Assembly (NCBI GenBank): GCA_000467715.1
Contig: AJFK01000067.1
Location: forward strand, 1 to 64,000
DNA length: 64,000 bases
Direction: 5' to 3'
Source of the DNA: Hysterium pulicare CBS 123377
Taxonomy: Eukaryota; Ascomycota; Dothideomycetes; Hysteriales; Hysteriaceae
In this document: positions 43,719 through 56,087 of the stretch, piece after piece
How the letters are laid out: each line of letters starts with the position of its first letter
How positions within the stretch are numbered: the stretch's first letter is position 1
Program-made: the position numbers and the translations under genes
The notes under the pieces: generated by a model
Database searches by the model: none
Seen by the model: only the letters and a program-made list of their open reading frames with translations
What the model was told of the DNA's origin: nothing

Positions 43719-44599
43719 TCATAGCAGATCCCCTAATCCTTTTTCCGAATCTTTCTTAATAAGCTCTACCATGCCCTAAGTACTGTGTTAATGTCTATCG
43801 CCTCGCTGAAAACTTCAACACTTCAGGCAAATTAGGACTCTTACATCAGGCATGATCGGCTGCCCATCTTTCCCTATTACATAGCGAAACGGCATCTCTG
43901 TACTCTCATTCCTATTGATTTTCAACTCCGGGTGGTCTACGAAGGGTATGCTTCCAAGTGCGACTGCAAGCTGTTAGTGATACAGTAGTACACACTCCCT
44001 TTCTTGGCGCTTTGCAGGTACCTCTATCTTGAACTACTGTTCTGGTGACTCGCACAGCGGTATCTGTCGTCATTTGCACTGGACCTAGTCGTCGACCCTC
44101 GTAACCCTTCTTCCGCAATTCAGAGGTTCGATCTACGATCCACGGAAGTCAGCAGACTCTTTGCCCCGTACGGCTGGACTAGATACATGCCTCTGGGCGG
44201 ATCATCACCTATATTGGCGTCAGTTCATATCATAACAATCTGTCCCTGGGAAGAAACGTATCACCTACCTAGAATGCCACCGAACAAGAAAACATTGAAG
44301 ATATCTCCATCTTCGGGGCTCAAGTCGCTAGATGCCGCAGGATCCAACAGACACACCCTGTCCTTTTGATCTGCGAATATGGTTTCAATACTCCTGTTTT
44401 CGACGTTTAAGCCCTTGGCCTGCTTCAAGTTCTCTGGCAACTTGAGGGACTCGGGAACGGATGAGAGAATGAACTCTGCACCGCTACTGTGACATTCTGA
44501 AGCTATTGTGAAGTACTCAAGGGACGACCATTCTTCAAGCTCTGGATCTAAGTGCTCGACAACGAAAGTCTTGCCAGGTACGGTCCTGGTGTTGGCCAT
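43719..44599 (-). CDS. SFM1: SFM1-type SPOUT protein arginine methyltransferase
   Basis: Five exons: 44599-44269, 44208-44191, 44132-44022, 43963-43845, 43775-43719; 211 residues, against 213 in yeast. Recognisable motifs: FVVEHLDPELEEWSSLEY at the start, VCLLDPAA then LSPEDGDIFNVFLFGGILG, and across two introns GDDPPR-DRTSELRKKGYEGRR and LGPVQMTTDTAVRVTR, the SAM-binding knot loop. The C-terminus has ESTEMPFRYVIG and, in the last exon, GMVELIKKDSEKG. Yeast Sfm1 methylates ribosomal protein Rps3 on Arg. Exon 2 is an 18-base micro-exon. Intron 2 (44190-44133) starts with GC (AGAG-GCATGT) rather than GT; the reading frame and family sequence demand it. Divergent from the endosulfine gene over a long spacer. 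Confidence 0.88.
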
Positions 44600-45985
44600 A
44601 TGGAAGCGAGAACGTGAGCCGCTTACAGGCTCGAAAATGCCCGGAGTATGTGCCGATGTGCCTTTCTCTTGGTACGGGAGTCAGCTGCACGATGCAAGAG
44701 GCATTGACCAATCAAGGGCTCGATTGGCTTTTTCGACACCTTTTTCGAAAGGGTCGAGTGTGATGGTGGTTCCTCGTGCAGGACGTCAACGACGGTCCAA
44801 GAAGTGTCGGAATTTTCCTGGGTGGCTCAGAGAATACTTGCAGTAGCTTCAATTTAGGACATGTGGACGGTTAGTATTTGCAGCAGGGTCCGTTTCCAAG
44901 CCAATCTAGAATAGCGGAGCTCTTCCAACACTTCGTTTCTGGATAGTGTAGATGAAGGGAGGGGAAGAGGGGCTTGGTAGAAATCTTAAAGTGACAATAA
45001 CAAAGAAGTTCGTGTGAAGATGCGTAACATGAGACGTGGTTTCGGGAGGACTACGAATCAACAATTGGAGCAAAATTGGGCCGGCCTTGGTGATCCCACA
45101 GCTAACATTGCTTGGCCCGCGTGACGTTGGAGGGCTTCTTGGGCTGAAGCTGGAGAAGGCAATGTGGACGACAATCGAACTAAGTGAACCGCCTCCCTGA
45201 GACCCCCCATTCACTCCTCAACTCGATACGCTCGTCTTCCTGTGCTTCTGGGCAGGTATTGTGCCTAAGCATTGGCTTGCTTAATTGTCGGACCACCTTC
45301 ACATTCTATCACATACATATTCTGCGTGCCCCACCTACACTTTGTGTTATTGCATGCCTCAACTAGACCACCCAAATCAATCCATCCTCGCCGGAAGCTA
45401 GTGGGGAGCAGTACCTCACACTATTACAACTGAAGACTCGACGACTTTTCAAATATCCTCACTCAAGCCTACCAACATCAGGTACGAGAGCTCGAAAGCT
45501 TCCATCCTGCAGAGCTGCTCGGCGATCCGCATTGTCAGGACCTCGGGAGGGCAACGATTATCTTGCGTATCGTAGAAGGAAATCCCCCTGTCGAGCGGAG
45601 CTGTATACACAACATATACAGCTGCTCCGCTATATCAACAGCAAAGAAATCAACTGCCGTTGTTCTTCTACCTCAGGCCGAAAAGAAACGTCCGAGCACG
45701 CAAGCCAACGAGACGTCGACTCATCGTCGGCTGCCCGAGCGACGAAACATTGTTCACCCTTGACCCTGTACTTGACAGCGAACCAACAACATCAACGCAA
45801 AAGTTCACGAATCACGAAAAAAAGTTGCTCCGGTCTTGCGTCTCCCCAACAACAGAGAACAAAGAATAAATTCGACACTTTCGCACTTGCGCTCTCCCGT
45901 CTGTCTCGTCTCTACCTACCCTCAACTTAGAACCGACGTCACACTACATTCCTCAGTGCAACTCCGAAACCACAATCCCCACACA
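44600..45985. other. Long divergent spacer between SFM1 and the endosulfine gene
   Basis: 1.4 kb. The part from about 45250 to 45985 is pyrimidine-rich in places and probably a long 5' leader with several upstream ATGs (for example near 45563 and 45660) before the endosulfine start. Frames here have no domain character. Confidence 0.45.
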
Positions 45986-46603
45986 ATGAATCCTCACCAG
46001 CAGAACAAAGTCGACATCAGCGTACGTCACCGGCAGATATCCCTCGCTAGGCTTTTTGATAAGCCTGCAATGCATTTTTAATATTATACACATTTCAAAG
46101 AACGTTGAATTGACAAAATGGCACAGTCTTTGACCCCAGACGAGCAGCGGCTCTTCCGGCTTTACGGAAAGCTCCCCAACAAGAAGGATCTATTGCAGAA
46201 TAAGCTTAAAGTGTGTATCCTACAATTCTTTAGATCCTCTTCTCTTCCACTCCCGACCATCTATTACTAGCTCCAAATTTCATGTCTCTAACTCTTCAAC
46301 TTCCAGGAACGCAAGTACTTCGATAGCGGCGATTACGCTCTCTCCAAAGCCGGCAAAGCTTCTGACATTGGCGTCACCTCGATCGGCCGCGAGCACCCTG
46401 TCCCCGAAAACATCCCACACATTTCTCCGCCTGCGCAGGGAGTGAATGGCCACGGGCAAAATGGTCAGGAGAAAGGTACTCCGGGACCTGGCGGAAGTCC
46501 GGTCAAAGAGAACAGCTTCCTACATCGCGAAACCAGCTTGAACCGGGAGACGAGCGCCGACGAATTTGCCGACGAAGAAGAGGAGGGTAGCAAGAAGGCA
46601 TAG
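45986..46603 (+). CDS. IGO1: Alpha-endosulfine (Igo1/2-type PP2A inhibitor)
   Basis: Three exons: 45986-46021, 46127-46210, 46307-46603; 138 residues. The endosulfine core DEQRLFRLYGKLPNKKDLL leads, across intron 2, into ERKYFDSGDYALSKAG. Ser47 in FDSGDY is the site that Greatwall/Rim15 kinase phosphorylates to turn the protein into an inhibitor of PP2A-B55. The rest of the C-terminus is Gly/Pro/Glu-rich and disordered. In yeasts this switch works at quiescence entry and mitotic entry. Small exons and a long 5' leader are the only unusual points. Confidence 0.93.
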
Positions 46604-47546
46604 ATATCCCAATCTGGTGCGATGGTGTAGGAGGTATGATTGTCGTTAAATAACATGTTTGGCTCTGGGCCGCCCACTCGAAAGTTTGTCACAGACGCCG
46701 CCTTCTACGGTCTTTGCTTCTGGATCGACTTTTCTGTTCTACGGAAACGGGGTTCATTGGCGTTCAGGATATACTTTTATGATCGTCTAGACGACGATTA
46801 CCAGTCTAGACATTTGAGGGTTCCCTTTCTACCGGGATTATCTTCACACCCTTCCTCGGCTTCTGCTTTTCCTTTGTACCGGGCGACAAACATCGGCCTG
46901 TTATCTGGCATTCCCTTTTTTGCTCGATCAGAAACCCCGCTTGATGTTTGCTTCTCTTCGATGTAGTCTATGTTCAGGTGTGTGTGCTCTCTGCGTTCTT
47001 GATGATGTCTGAGACACGGCCTTTCTGCGGGTTCAGGAAAAGCAGATTTAGCAAATTAGGTATACAAGACCTTCTTACCTGAAAACTCGCTGCTTCATAT
47101 TGATATTGATATTTGTGGTTCGTGTATATCTTCGTAGTCTCCGCTGACGCTCTAGCAAGCTAGAGCTTAGAGCTATGATAAACTAGGAATTTATTAAACA
47201 CAAATTCTCCATCTTATATTAGGCTGAGGTAGAAGAGTAATGTTGGGATCATGATAATGTATCCAGGTTGCTTTGCATAACCTCCCAGATATCAACTCGA
47301 CTCCGCTAAGCGTGTAGAACGACACTAGCTTCATGTCACATATGTTATTCTAGCTTTTTCCTCCAAAACTAATATTCGACAACAAAGCTTTTAGAGGAAA
47401 ATCTAATTTAGGGTAAGACTCTTATACCCATGCATTTTATGGTATCATAATGCCCAATCGCAAAATATAACTTTTCCCACACGTCTCGTCCGCCAAATCA
47501 ATTAGGGACCTCTCTCCTTCTGTTCCCGATTCCACCCCTCGCGGTT
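46604..47546. other. Intergenic between convergent endosulfine and MYG1 genes
   Basis: About 940 bases, AT-rich from 47090 to 47480, without coding frames of note. Likely 3' UTRs. Confidence 0.6.
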
Positions 47547-48712
47547 CTACACCTCAACCGCTTTCTTAGCCATCTCCAATGCGCCCTCAAAAGTCTTGTT
47601 TCCACCGATGAAACCACTCGCATGCACAAAAACACACCCCGGGATACCGGATACTTTGTCTAGTTCTTCATCTCTAACTCCTTTCCAGGCATCCGGTAGA
47701 TCTTTTCGGTTATCGAAGCCGCCATTCTCCTTCGACACGGCTCGGATGCGCCACTTACTGTCCTGCTCTCCCGACTCGGGAAAGAGGACATAGAGGACTT
47801 GGGAGCGCTGATCTGGCGAGGAGGATGCATCTTTTTCGAGGGCGTAGAGATGATCAGACCAGGGTACACCTTCCTTTTTGTACGGAATCACCATGATTCT
47901 CCCGCTAGGGTCATATTGCAGACGGTCTTGGAAGGCTTGCCTTACGACGGCGCGCGCGGGTAGCCATGCGGAGAATCTATCCGCTAGCTCTATGATAAAT
48001 TGCTCGCCTACGAAGGCGGAGGCTTTGAGGAATCTCGTATCTTCTTCTGCTTGGGCTTCCTCTTTCGATTTCTCTTTCGCTTCCGCCACTGGTGGATAGA
48101 TATGATTGTACCGGTTCACGACTGAGGCGATGGAGAAGCCTCGGTCCTCGAATTTCTTTTGGAGTCCTGCGGCTGTGAGATCCGCGGGTGCGATGGCGTT
48201 TACGCCGTTGTCGTTTGCGTCGAATGCCTCGATGAAGTCGGTGTATAATTTTTCGAAGAGTACGTTTAGCTCTTCGCTCCCTTCCTGCAGCCCTGTCTGC
48301 TGTTTTATGATTTCTTTCCCGAAGTGGAGGTAGACGAGTCCTGCAGATGAGAGTTTGGTATTGTGGCCAGGGAAGACGGTGTTGAAGGTCCGTTGGTGGT
48401 GGTCGTAGCGGTTTGCAGAGGCATCGTATTCACCGCCGACGTCGACTACTGTGTGGCAGGTTGAGAGGACAGAAGGGTCTCGTGTGCGGACGAGAGGCGA
48501 GGTGGTGTAGGTTGGGAGAAGACGGAGCATGGAAACTGCTAGGGCTTCGTCGGCGTGGAAGTGGCCGCTGTACAGCTTCTTAGCTTTGAGCAAGGACACA
48601 ATTTTGTTGCAAGCTTCCACGTGAACTGAAGACTTGATATATATACTTACTTGTGAGTTCCTATTAGGGGACCGTCCATCTTGAGTTTCTTTGCGGGGGA
48701 TTCTGTGGCCAT
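47547..48712 (-). CDS. MYG1: MYG1 (UPF0160) DHH-like exonuclease
   Basis: Two exons, 48712-48651 and 48567-47547; 360 residues. Spliced start MATESPAKKLKMDGPLIGTH followed by N-GHFHADEALAVSMLRLL. Metal-binding motifs of the DHH-type phosphoesterase fold are all visible: HNGHFHADEA, VDVGGEYD and RYDHHQRTF, with GLVYLHFGKEII and, late, HASGFIGGNKTFEGAL. MYG1 is a 3'-5' RNA exonuclease acting in nucleolus and mitochondria in mammals. The 435-codon open frame that runs further upstream to 48854 reads through the intron in the wrong frame and is not the protein. Acceptor CTGTACAG was preferred over an earlier AAG because it restores HNGHFHADEA. Confidence 0.93.
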
Positions 48713-49591
48713 TCTTCCAAATCGGAAAAATGGGGGTGTTGAAGCGATTGAGATTTTCGAAGTATTGTAGTAGAATATTCGAACGTGGGGCCTTATACGT
48801 CTCAAACCATCCATCCAATGGCTGTGAATACTTCGAAAAATAGTGAATGTTCAATACTTAGGTAAGAAGGAAATAACTGCCCCGTCTGCCGTCATCATAA
48901 CGGGCCGTTGGTCTCGGCAGGCGCTATGTAATTTTAGGTTAAGATTGCAATCAACCACCTGCACCGATCACCTAAGTATTCATCACTTCCAAGAGAAACT
49001 TGTCCTTTCCCTAGCACAAGCCTTTTCTCCTTCTTTCTCCCTTTTCTTCAGCATTTATTGTAACATTTCCCACGTACAAAATCTGCTACGGTAATTCCAC
49101 CCGAAAGAAACCTCTCAGGCATCGAACTGGCCCCTGTCTCGATCTGTGGGATCTCCAATATCCTGGAAGAACCAGCACGCGACAGCTATCAACCAATAGC
49201 TATAATACTTGTGCCTGATCGCGCAGAAGAAATCGAACCGCTGCCTACGAATCTCTCCCGACATTCACCACAACCCTCGATATCTCCACCCACAAATCCC
49301 TAAAACCATCTCGCGGACCTCGAATCCGGAGCTCCTACCGACCTTCACCGATTTTCACGTGAAGATAAGAGCGTCAACGCCAAGAAATTCAGAAACGCGG
49401 CGTAACGAAAGTTCACCACCACGCCCAACATCCGCCTAGCTACCTTTCAAGGCAACTCTGCTGCTCGGGTTGCAGGCTATACAGTCCGGCGCGCTCTCTG
49501 CGCGTTCTACGCGCGTAGCAGCTCTTGAATACACCTTTGGACACAGCCAGCCTAAGCTTGCCGGACAGCGTGCTCGGCGTCTTCTGTGCTG
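48713..49591. other. Divergent promoter of MYG1 and ICE2
   Basis: 880 bases, including a T/C-rich stretch at 49000-49080. Several short upstream frames exist in the ICE2 leader; no gene seen. Confidence 0.55.
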
Positions 49592-51015
49592 ATGTGGCTC
49601 ACCAGAGTCATTTCGTCAACCTCGTTCCTAGGCGCCATTATCTTCACAATCCCCCTAGCCTTCGACATAGGTGGCCGAACATGTGGCCTAGCCTTCTCGC
49701 TCTCTCTATCTAGCTATTATTTCTTCTACTCCGCCCTAAGACTCGCAACGCCCGATGGATCAAGATTTAGATATGCGCTGGTCAAGTTGATTGCTTGTAC
49801 GCAGTGGTTTATGATACCCACACTGTTGATATGGAGTCTGAACAAATTCTCCGTCGATTCGGATAATAGTAGTGGATGGGTTGAGAGGACGTTTGGTGGG
49901 AAAAGAGCGCAGGATACATCGGTGTATGAGTGGCTGTTTGGTGGGGGTGGTTTGGTGGAAACGGCGACTGTTGGAAGCTGGGATACGTTACTGCATTGGT
50001 CCACACCAGTATTCCAGCTTGGTGAGGGATTCTGCAGCTTGTTGGTTATTCAGGCTGCTGGTCAAATCACAAGGTATCTTGTAAACAGGGAGAGAGGGGA
50101 TACCTGGATGGTAAGTGTCGAGCTTCTGCTTAAAGTTCTGCACGTATTAACACATATCAGATCGGTCTTCTAATGTTGTCTGGATCGATAATATCGAGCT
50201 CAGTCTACTTCCTCTGGCGCATCACGACTTTCCCCGAGATCAGCAATGTAGATGCTATACTGATAGGGATGGCGATTACGAGTGCCATATTCCTTTGCTC
50301 GTGGGGCATCGGAAGCGGAAGAGGTAATCCAGTGGAGAGTTCCCTTCTAGTAAGTATTGATAATTCTCGGGTAAATAGGGGCTGCTAACTTGTCTTTCAG
50401 TTCGCCTACGTAACCCTCTGTATCTACCAGATATTCACCGACTACCAACCCTCCGCATCTGCAGAAGCCACTCCACCCCCGCCAGCTCAGCCAGCCTTGC
50501 CTCCCCTTCCTCCAATTATTATGGCATCGTACACGACTCTACTACACGCTCTCTCTACCCTTCCAACTATGATCCACACCGGATATAATCTCATAGTTGG
50601 CGCCGTCATGACCATCACCCCGTCCGTTATCATCTCGCTCGCATACCGGGTCTTTGTCATGTATTCTTCCGCCCGAATCATTCCTGCTATTCGTCAATCC
50701 GGTGCACGCGCTTTATCCCAAGAACCCTCCCTTGAAGACGACGATGAAGCTGGTTTTCTCATAGGTGTTCTGTCCTGGTTCAGCCCGAGTATCATCATTG
50801 CGGTATACACGAGTTTGCTTATGCAGCATTTCGCGTCGACGAATCAGGAGGGGGCTGCGGGAGCGGAGTGGTGGACTACCCAGGGTGGAGACGCAGGAGG
50901 CAACTTTTGGAGATGGATCAACCTTGCATTAACGATGGTCTTGTACGCGATTGAGCTTAGAATCAGCAAAGATGATGATGACGGGAGGTTGACTAGTCAC
51001 TGGAAAAGTGACTGA
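49592..51015 (+). CDS. ICE2: ICE2, ER membrane protein
   Basis: Three exons: 49592-50110, 50161-50349, 50401-51015; 440 residues. Starts MWLTRVISSTSFLGAI, then IPLAFDIGGRTCGLAFSLSL, the family's N-terminal signature. About nine or ten hydrophobic helices spread along the length, with an acidic loop near 340 (SLEDDDEAG) and a polar C-terminus ending HWKSD. In yeast Ice2 controls ER inheritance and lipid flux by restraining the Nem1-Spo7 phosphatase. All introns have GTAAGT donors and CAG acceptors and are phase 0, so the model is firm. Confidence 0.92.
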
Positions 51016-51763
51016 AGTAATGAAGAAGCAAAGGGGATGAGCATTTTACTCAAGAATGAAGATCTAAATTCAGCGTCCACATAACATGTACCTGCATGTT
51101 GCATTTGAAGCGAGCATAGTCGATCTAAAGTGAGTATCCATCTCAAGAGTAGCATCGATAACTGTCACCGCCCGTCACTCCGAAGAGCATCGCATTACGC
51201 AATCAATCCGCCCGCCCTGCCCTCTGGAAGCCGCTGGTTTCCACAAATTCCCACTACCGTCACCCTTTGAGGTTCCATATCAACCAAAACACCCCATTCC
51301 GAATCATCTATACTATCGCAATCCTATAAAATAACGTTCGACATCCCAAAGAACTCTAGAATAGAGCCTCGGAAGCAGAAGAGAAGAAGACTTTATTTGA
51401 TGAAGGAGACCATGAATGTATTCCCACGCGCTAGTTGAACGAGGCTATTGAGGCCCGTAAGATATGGGCATGATGTGACGCAGCGTTACAGTACCCTATT
51501 AGTATTTAATGGAAAATATCTCAAACTATTTTTTGATGTTCAATTACGCCTTAAATATCCCGTGAAAAGGGAATGGACTTATTATTACAGTCTCAATACC
51601 TTTGCCCATGCCATGTTAGACTTGGCAGAAGCTGGTGAAATGGTGGCTAAGTGCACGTGATAGCGGTTGCTCCTCGCGCGTCAGCCTAAACTCGAAAAGC
51701 GCGTCACCAACCGATTGACATCCACCATCAACTCCATGGGAACACACCCTTGACACCCTGATC
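51016..51763. other. Intergenic between ICE2 and RAD52
   Basis: 750 bases. A 70-codon frame near 51448 shows no domain. Includes the RAD52 promoter with one CACGTG near 51653. Confidence 0.55.
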
Positions 51764-53615
51764 ATGCCTGCGTATGTAACTATTGGTCTTCTTGTGTCTC
51801 GTCCTCGCTAATAGTAAATAGACCTGGGGATCAATACCGGCTGGCAAACATTGAGAATCCATTCGAAGAGAAACCGCCACGCTTGAGTAACTTCACAGCC
51901 CAGGAAATTGCGACATTACAGAGCCGGCTGAATAAACAACTTGGACCTGAATATGTGTCTACAAGACCTGGTGCTGGAGGTGGCAAGGTAGCATATTTAG
52001 CTGCTGAGAAGGCTATAAACTTGGCAAACGAAGTGTTTGGGTTCAATGGATGGTCGAGTTCAATACAACAAGTGCAGATTGACTTTGTAAGTCGATGAGA
52101 AGGTGCACGGAAGAGTGAAACTAATGTTCTATTAGGTGGACGAGAACCCAACTAGCGGGAAGATCAGTCTAGGCCTATCCATAATCGTTCGGGTTACGCT
52201 GAAGGATGGCACATTCCACGAGGTACGTTGTTTGGACGATGGGTGTACGATACGTATTGATCATGGTTCAGGACATCGGCTATGGGCACATTGAAAACTG
52301 CAAAGGCAAAGCAGCAGCCTTCGAAAAAGCTAAAAAAGAAGCTGCTACAGACGCTCTAAAGAGAGCCCTACGAACGTTCGGCAACGTTCTAGGGAACTGC
52401 TTATACGACAAAGACTATCTCAAGCGCGTGGGAGCCATCAAAGCACCGCCGTCCAAATGGACCGCAGAGAGACTGCACAGACATCCGGACTTTGTTTCGC
52501 CCAAGAAGGAAGACCCAGACGTTGTGCCAGAGAAAGAAAGCAGACTTACGCGCGTATCTAGCGAGCAGACGATTGCTTCAGCTGGTACCGAATTTGAGGA
52601 CGAATTTGGGGGCAACCTTTTCGATGGAGTGGACATCAGCGACAACCAAGGAGACGAGTTCACATTTGATGCCATCACAGAACAGAGCGGTCCAAAATTA
52701 CTTGAAGCACCTCCCCAGGCGCCACCGCAACCACAGGCAGCTCAGGTAAATCAACAAGGCGGTGCAACGACGCGTCAACCGGTACCTCGCGTGCAATCCA
52801 TGCCTGCAATGCGACCGCAGCCTGGAAACCAACAAGGGCAACAGTTGCACCACGCGCAGCATGCTAGACCACCCGTACCACCCAGAGTTGCTCCTCAAAC
52901 ACCAAATGGAAACCAGAATATCCGACCTGAACTCAATCGAGGACGAATGCCACCTCCCCAGAATGACACGCATCCACCCCCTCGCCCTCAGCAACAACAA
53001 CAAATTGCTCAAAACCAAGGCCAACGACCAAATCCTCACTCATCATCTGAAAAGGGTCCACAGCAGGTACCACAGGTAAAAAATGAAATTCAACGGAATA
53101 ACCCTATCCCTGCTCCGCCTACCTCGCATGAACCTCCTGTTGGGTTTGTGACATCCCGCGCAGCTGAGTTGATCCAGAATATCGAGACTAAGAATGCTCC
53201 GCTTCCTACCAATGTCCCTGCATTCAATCCCCATGCTGAGAGCCCGTCCATAAGACGCACAGGCGGATTCGACCATACAACATCAAAACCAGTTAGTCGG
53301 CAACTAAATGGGGGTAACGAGCAACAAGCTAATCCGAATGCCAACTCTCATTCGAGATCGAACTTTATCCACCCGCAAACCGATACCAACAGAAGAATTG
53401 GCATGCCAATGGCAGCGCACAGTCCGCTATCAAATAGAGGCGCTTACAAACCACCAGGCATGGTTGCAGGGATAAAAAGGGGGGCCGATACGATAAGTAG
53501 GCCACCACTGGCAGACATGAGTAACAAGCAAGCAGAGGGTGGTGTAGCTGATGGGTCAGACGCCAAAAGGATAAGGCCGGAAGGGACGGAGAACGATAAC
53601 GCGGTCCGCACTTGA
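51764..53615 (+). CDS. RAD52: RAD52 recombination mediator
   Basis: Four exons: 51764-51771, 51822-52086, 52136-52222, 52272-53615; 567 residues. Exon 1 is only 8 bases and joins to give [17 protein letters not shown]. The N-terminal annealing domain (to about 185) is well conserved: [77 protein letters not shown] and [19 protein letters not shown]. From 200 on the protein is Gln/Pro/Asn-rich and disordered, with the short motifs that bind RPA and Rad51 presumably inside it. It loads Rad51 and anneals single strands in homologous recombination. Length is typical of filamentous-fungal Rad52. Tandem with RAE1. Confidence 0.94.
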
Positions 53616-54872
53616 GGTTATCATTTCATATTATTAGGATGCATATGATTTTGTAGCGTGTTCGGAGTTCAGGAGGTTCAGCCGGACTACGTTTTGGAGT
53701 TAGAAGAATTGGGATTTTGAAACATGTCTTAAGACACAAATTTTTATGGATACCAAGTAGCCAGCAGGGAATGGAATAAAAGGCATCACGATTGGATTGC
53801 CAGGAATCTTGATATGTGAACCAATCGTAATATCTTGGATATTATATACAATATCTCTTCGTTCATCAGATACCGTCGTATACAAAATTGTGACAGCAGC
53901 GGCCGTAGCCTCAGTGCTTGACTCTATTTGTTTTGTCATCACCTGAACGTAAGAGAAATTGAATCTGGCTTGTTCGACCAAGCAAAGGCATGCTCGTGAA
54001 AAGCATCCAGCAGACCCTTGAAGAAAAATCTTTGGAGTTCCTCGCATCAAGAATAAGCCCCATCGAGTTACCCCTCCAACAAATCCAATTCCAAAAGGAT
54101 CGAACTTGAGAAAGGGCAATCGCATAACTATCCATCTCGACGAAAATACCCTCATGCTCGTCCTCCCGAGAGGACCAATGCCGCTGCACCCAGACACCTC
54201 CTCCACTCCCAGAGCAAAGAACCGCCGTTCATCTCGTTCAAGGAAAAGCGGACTCATATCTTCGTCCAGATGCCAGACCCATCGCAAGAGACGTTGATCC
54301 TAGTCCGAGAGAGAGTACAAACGGTGTGCAGAGTGAGGTCAATGGGAAGTAGACGAGAGAGGCCGCGTTGCTTCTATGGCGGCGCGTTGGCGCGATGTGC
54401 CTGCAAAAGCCGGTTGTCCGGGGACTTTCTCCCAAAGCATTGTGTGAGTGAGGTGCTCAGATCCGAAGATCGTGAGTCTCTGTGTGTGAGCTTTGAATGC
54501 GATTCTTTGAGCGAGGAACTGGAGGAAAGAAGAGTTCGGAGTCGGAGAAGATTTGATTTTGCGAGGGCAGCTGGAAGATTGTTGGTCCGAGCCGGGGCGA
54601 AGCGCTAGGCAGAGGCTGGGTCGGGCCAGGCGGAAGCGTGAAGGCTGCCTCAAGGATGCCGTAGATGCCTTGGTGACTTCGCGAGCTGTGGTTGTTCTTT
54701 ATTCACGCGCGCCAGAGCTTTAAACGTCGCCCGTCCTTTTGTTCCACCACCACTACAAACCCTTTTGTTCTGCCGTTTGTCTTCCTCTTCTATTAAACGC
54801 CAGTTCCAGCTCCCCTCAGATCTTTCGAGCTACCAGAGCTATCACGTTAAAAGGCTTCGATCAATTCGCACC
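53616..54872. other. Intergenic between RAD52 and RAE1
   Basis: 1.25 kb. A 195-codon minus-strand frame (54287-53700) and 112-codon plus-strand frames overlap one another here; none shows a domain, and I could not build splice-consistent exons. The last 150 bases are the RAE1 5' region. Confidence 0.5.
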
Positions 54873-56087
54873 ATGTCTGGACTTTTTGGCGGCGCGGCTG
54901 CTACGACTGCAGCGGCTAGCAGCACACAAGGCGATACAAGCAAGGATGTCGAAGTACCTCAAGGCGACCTGCCTACAGACAGCATTTCAGACCTTGCTTT
55001 TTGTCCATCGGCCGACTTCCTCGCCGTGGCATCTTGGGACAGCAAAGTACGAATCTACGAGGTTGCAGGGAGTGGAATCGCAGGAAAATGGATGTTCAAC
55101 ATGGATAAACCAATACTCGGCGTTGGCTGGTCACGAGTAAGCTCAAAGAAACGTTCCCCTTCATGTCTTGGTGTAGATAGCTAATGGTTTGGTGTGCAGG
55201 ATGGTACAAAAATTGTAGGAGCTGGCGCAGACTTCAAAGCCGTCATGGTGGACCTACGAAGTAACCCATCGCCTGGTCAAGTGCAGTCAACGCAGGTTGC
55301 AGAGCACAAAGATACAATCAAAAGTGTCAAATGGTTTCAGAACAATGGAAACGACTACCTCGCTACTGGTTCATGGGATAATACTGTGAAGTTCTGGGAT
55401 CTTCGTTCTCCAGCTCCAATGGGGGAGCTGGACCTTCAACACAAGATCTATTCAATGGATGTGAAGAACGACCTCCTTGTTGTTGCCACCGCCGAACGTC
55501 ACATTCATATGGTCAATCTACAAAACCCCAGTAAAATTTACAAGACCATAACTAGCCCGCTGAAATGGCAGACTCGTGTCGTGAGCTGCTTTACGGATGC
55601 TACCGGCTTCGCAGTCGGCAGTATTGAGGGGCGCTGCGCTATTCAGTATGTGGAGGACAAGGACACTACGTATGCACTCCCTTTAAACATTTCAAAGACC
55701 CAAGTCACTAACTGTCTATTCAGGCTCAACTTCTCTTTCAAATGCCACCGCCAACAAGACCCAAGTCAACGCGACGTCGCCAAAGTTTACTCCGTCAACG
55801 CCATATCCTTCCACCCACAGCACGGCACTTTCAGCACGGCAGGCAGCGACGGTACATTCCACTTCTGGGACAAAGATGCCAAACACCGACTCAAAGGCTA
55901 CCCAGAAGTCGGTGGCTCTATCACAGCGACAGGCTTCAACAAGGACGGCAATATCTTTGCCTATGCTGTCAGCTATGACTGGAGCAAGGGCTACTCATTC
56001 AACACGCCACAGCAACCACTCAAGCTCAAGCTGCACCCGATTATTGGAGATGAATGCAAACCTAGGCCGGGTAGTAAGAAGCGGTAG
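54873..56087 (+). CDS. RAE1: RAE1/GLE2 mRNA-export WD40 protein
   Basis: Three exons: 54873-55136, 55200-55669, 55724-56087; 365 residues. After a short Ala/Thr/Ser N-terminus, seven WD40 blades follow: SISDLAFCPSADFLAVASWD, GAGADFKAVMVDLRS, GNDYLATGSWDNTVKFWDLR, DLLVVATAERHIHMVNL, RVVSCFTDATGFAVGSIEGR, VNAISFHPQHGTFSTAGSDG and ATGFNKDGNIFAYAVSYDWS. The end PRPGSKKR is basic. Rae1 binds Nup98-type GLEBS motifs at the pore and works in mRNA export. The second intron interrupts the KDTT-LNFSFKCHR region, in the loop after blade five. Confidence 0.94.

Noticed and set aside
48568-48854. Upstream extension of the MYG1 open frame
   Set aside because: It reads the intron and exon 1 in the wrong frame; splicing from GTAAGT to CTGTACAG restores the family start and HNGHFHADEA.
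53700-54287. 195-codon minus-strand frame between RAD52 and RAE1
   Set aside because: Composition unlike a protein (patches of hydrophobic and aromatic residues with no pattern), overlapped by open plus-strand frames; no homology recognised.
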